Under the pieces are notes generated by a model. It made no database searches, had not been told where the DNA came from, and saw only the letters and a list, made by a program, of their open reading frames with translations. DNA of 64,000 bases. It comes from Rhodococcus sp. 105337 (GTDB lineage Bacteria > Actinomycetota > Actinomycetes > Mycobacteriales > Mycobacteriaceae). The stretch covers positions 310,001-374,000 of the forward strand of contig NZ_JABAGQ010000003.1 of assembly GCF_012844225.1 (NCBI RefSeq), written 5' to 3'. Shown here piece by piece: positions 63,717 through 64,000 of the stretch. Numbering within the stretch: position 1 is the first letter of the stretch; every line of letters begins with the position of its first letter. Both the position numbers and the translations under genes were made by a program.

Positions 63717-64000
63717 TCACTGCAGCACGGCCGAGGCCAGCTCCTTGATCTGGGCGGCGTCGCGGCACGAGACGAGCAACATGGTGACGCCGGCGTCCTC
63801 CCACCTGCGCACCCCCTCGCGCACCTCTGCCAGGTCACCGACGATCATCGTCTCGGTCACCATCTCGTCCGGAATCGCCGCGGCTGCTTCGTCTTTGCGG
63901 CCGGCGCGGAAAAGTTCGGTGACCTCGTCGACGACGTCGCCGTAGCCCATGCGCCGGTACACCTGCGCGTGAAAGTTCAGCTCGGGCGCTCCCATCCCTC
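63717..64000 (-). CDS. F420-dependent LLM-class oxidoreductase (N-terminal part outside window)
   Basis: Only the C-terminal about 94 residues are visible, ending ASAVLQ. Recognisable pieces are NFHAQVYRRMGYGDVVDEV, GRKDEAAAAIPDEMV and the last-helix region GDLAEVREGVRRWEDAGVTMLLVS, as in luciferase-like F420 oxidoreductases. An in-frame ATG at 63995 is probably internal, not the start. A gene of this type (Rv3520c) lies near fadD19/echA19 in M. tuberculosis, so the synteny holds. Its steroid role is not established. Confidence 0.8.
   Translation of the reverse strand, partial: GMGAPELNFHAQVYRRMGYGDVVDEVTELFRAGRKDEAAAAIPDEMVTETMIVGDLAEVREGVRRWEDAGVTMLLVSCRDAAQIKELASAVLQ

Noticed and set aside
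61745-63838. 697-codon minus-strand open frame
   Set aside because: Antisense to the acyl-CoA ligase and part of echA19; no recognisable domain.

Overview
The window is high-GC actinobacterial DNA, most likely from Rhodococcus or a close Nocardiaceae/Mycobacteriales relative. The case rests on two complete mce lipid-transport operons, KstR-type operators, an IdeR-type iron box, many GTG starts, ATGA/GTGA overlaps between genes, F420-type and cholesterol-catabolism genes, and a gene order (hsd4B-fdxD / fadE26-fadE27-fadD17, fadD19 / echA19, F420 oxidoreductase) that I recall from the Mycobacterium tuberculosis cholesterol region. The species is inferred, not read directly.

Positions 1-22,200 are mixed housekeeping and accessory genes: a partial aminotransferase, a CocE-type hydrolase, purD, a P-loop kinase, a beta-lactamase-fold lipoprotein with an ArsR-type regulator, a HIT protein and a DHA2 exporter. 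A guanidine-III-like riboswitch precedes an SMR (SugE/Gdx) exporter. A decapeptide-repeat protein, ribokinase, a TetR/stress-protein divergent pair and tRNA-Thr(TGT) with its own terminator follow. Next come a ThrE exporter, an iron-boxed MbtH + N-hydroxylating monooxygenase pair without an NRPS, trehalose synthase otsA and an Fe-S flavoprotein.

Positions 22,200-47,870 are a steroid/lipid uptake and side-chain degradation locus. On the minus strand lies a complete mce4-like operon (yrbE4AB-mce4ABCDEF plus two Mce-associated proteins), then hsd4B and a ferredoxin. Divergent from these are fadE26, fadE27 and fadD17, directly followed on the same strand by a second, shorter yrbEAB-mceA-F set. 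KstR-like 14-bp sites (pattern TnnAACnnGTTnnA) lie before the first mce operon, before hsd4B, between fdxD and fadE26, and before a nitronate-monooxygenase-family gene.

Positions 47,900-58,280 hold a tightly packed minus-strand operon divergent from a TetR gene, with a 15-bp palindrome between them. It encodes a Tat-exported multicopper oxidase, an alpha/beta hydrolase, a DUF2236 (MpaB/Lcp-like) oxygenase, a CrtC-like lipocalin-fold protein, homogentisate 1,2-dioxygenase, an aldehyde dehydrogenase and a class III CoA-transferase. I do not know this combination as a described pathway. The parts fit oxidative cleavage of a prenylated hydroquinone or other isoprenoid, and this is the best candidate for an undescribed system in the window.

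Positions 58,290-64,000 return to steroid side-chain catabolism: a second nitronate-monooxygenase-like gene, fadD19, a KstR-like site, echA19, another acyl-CoA ligase and the 3' part of an F420-dependent LLM oxidoreductase.
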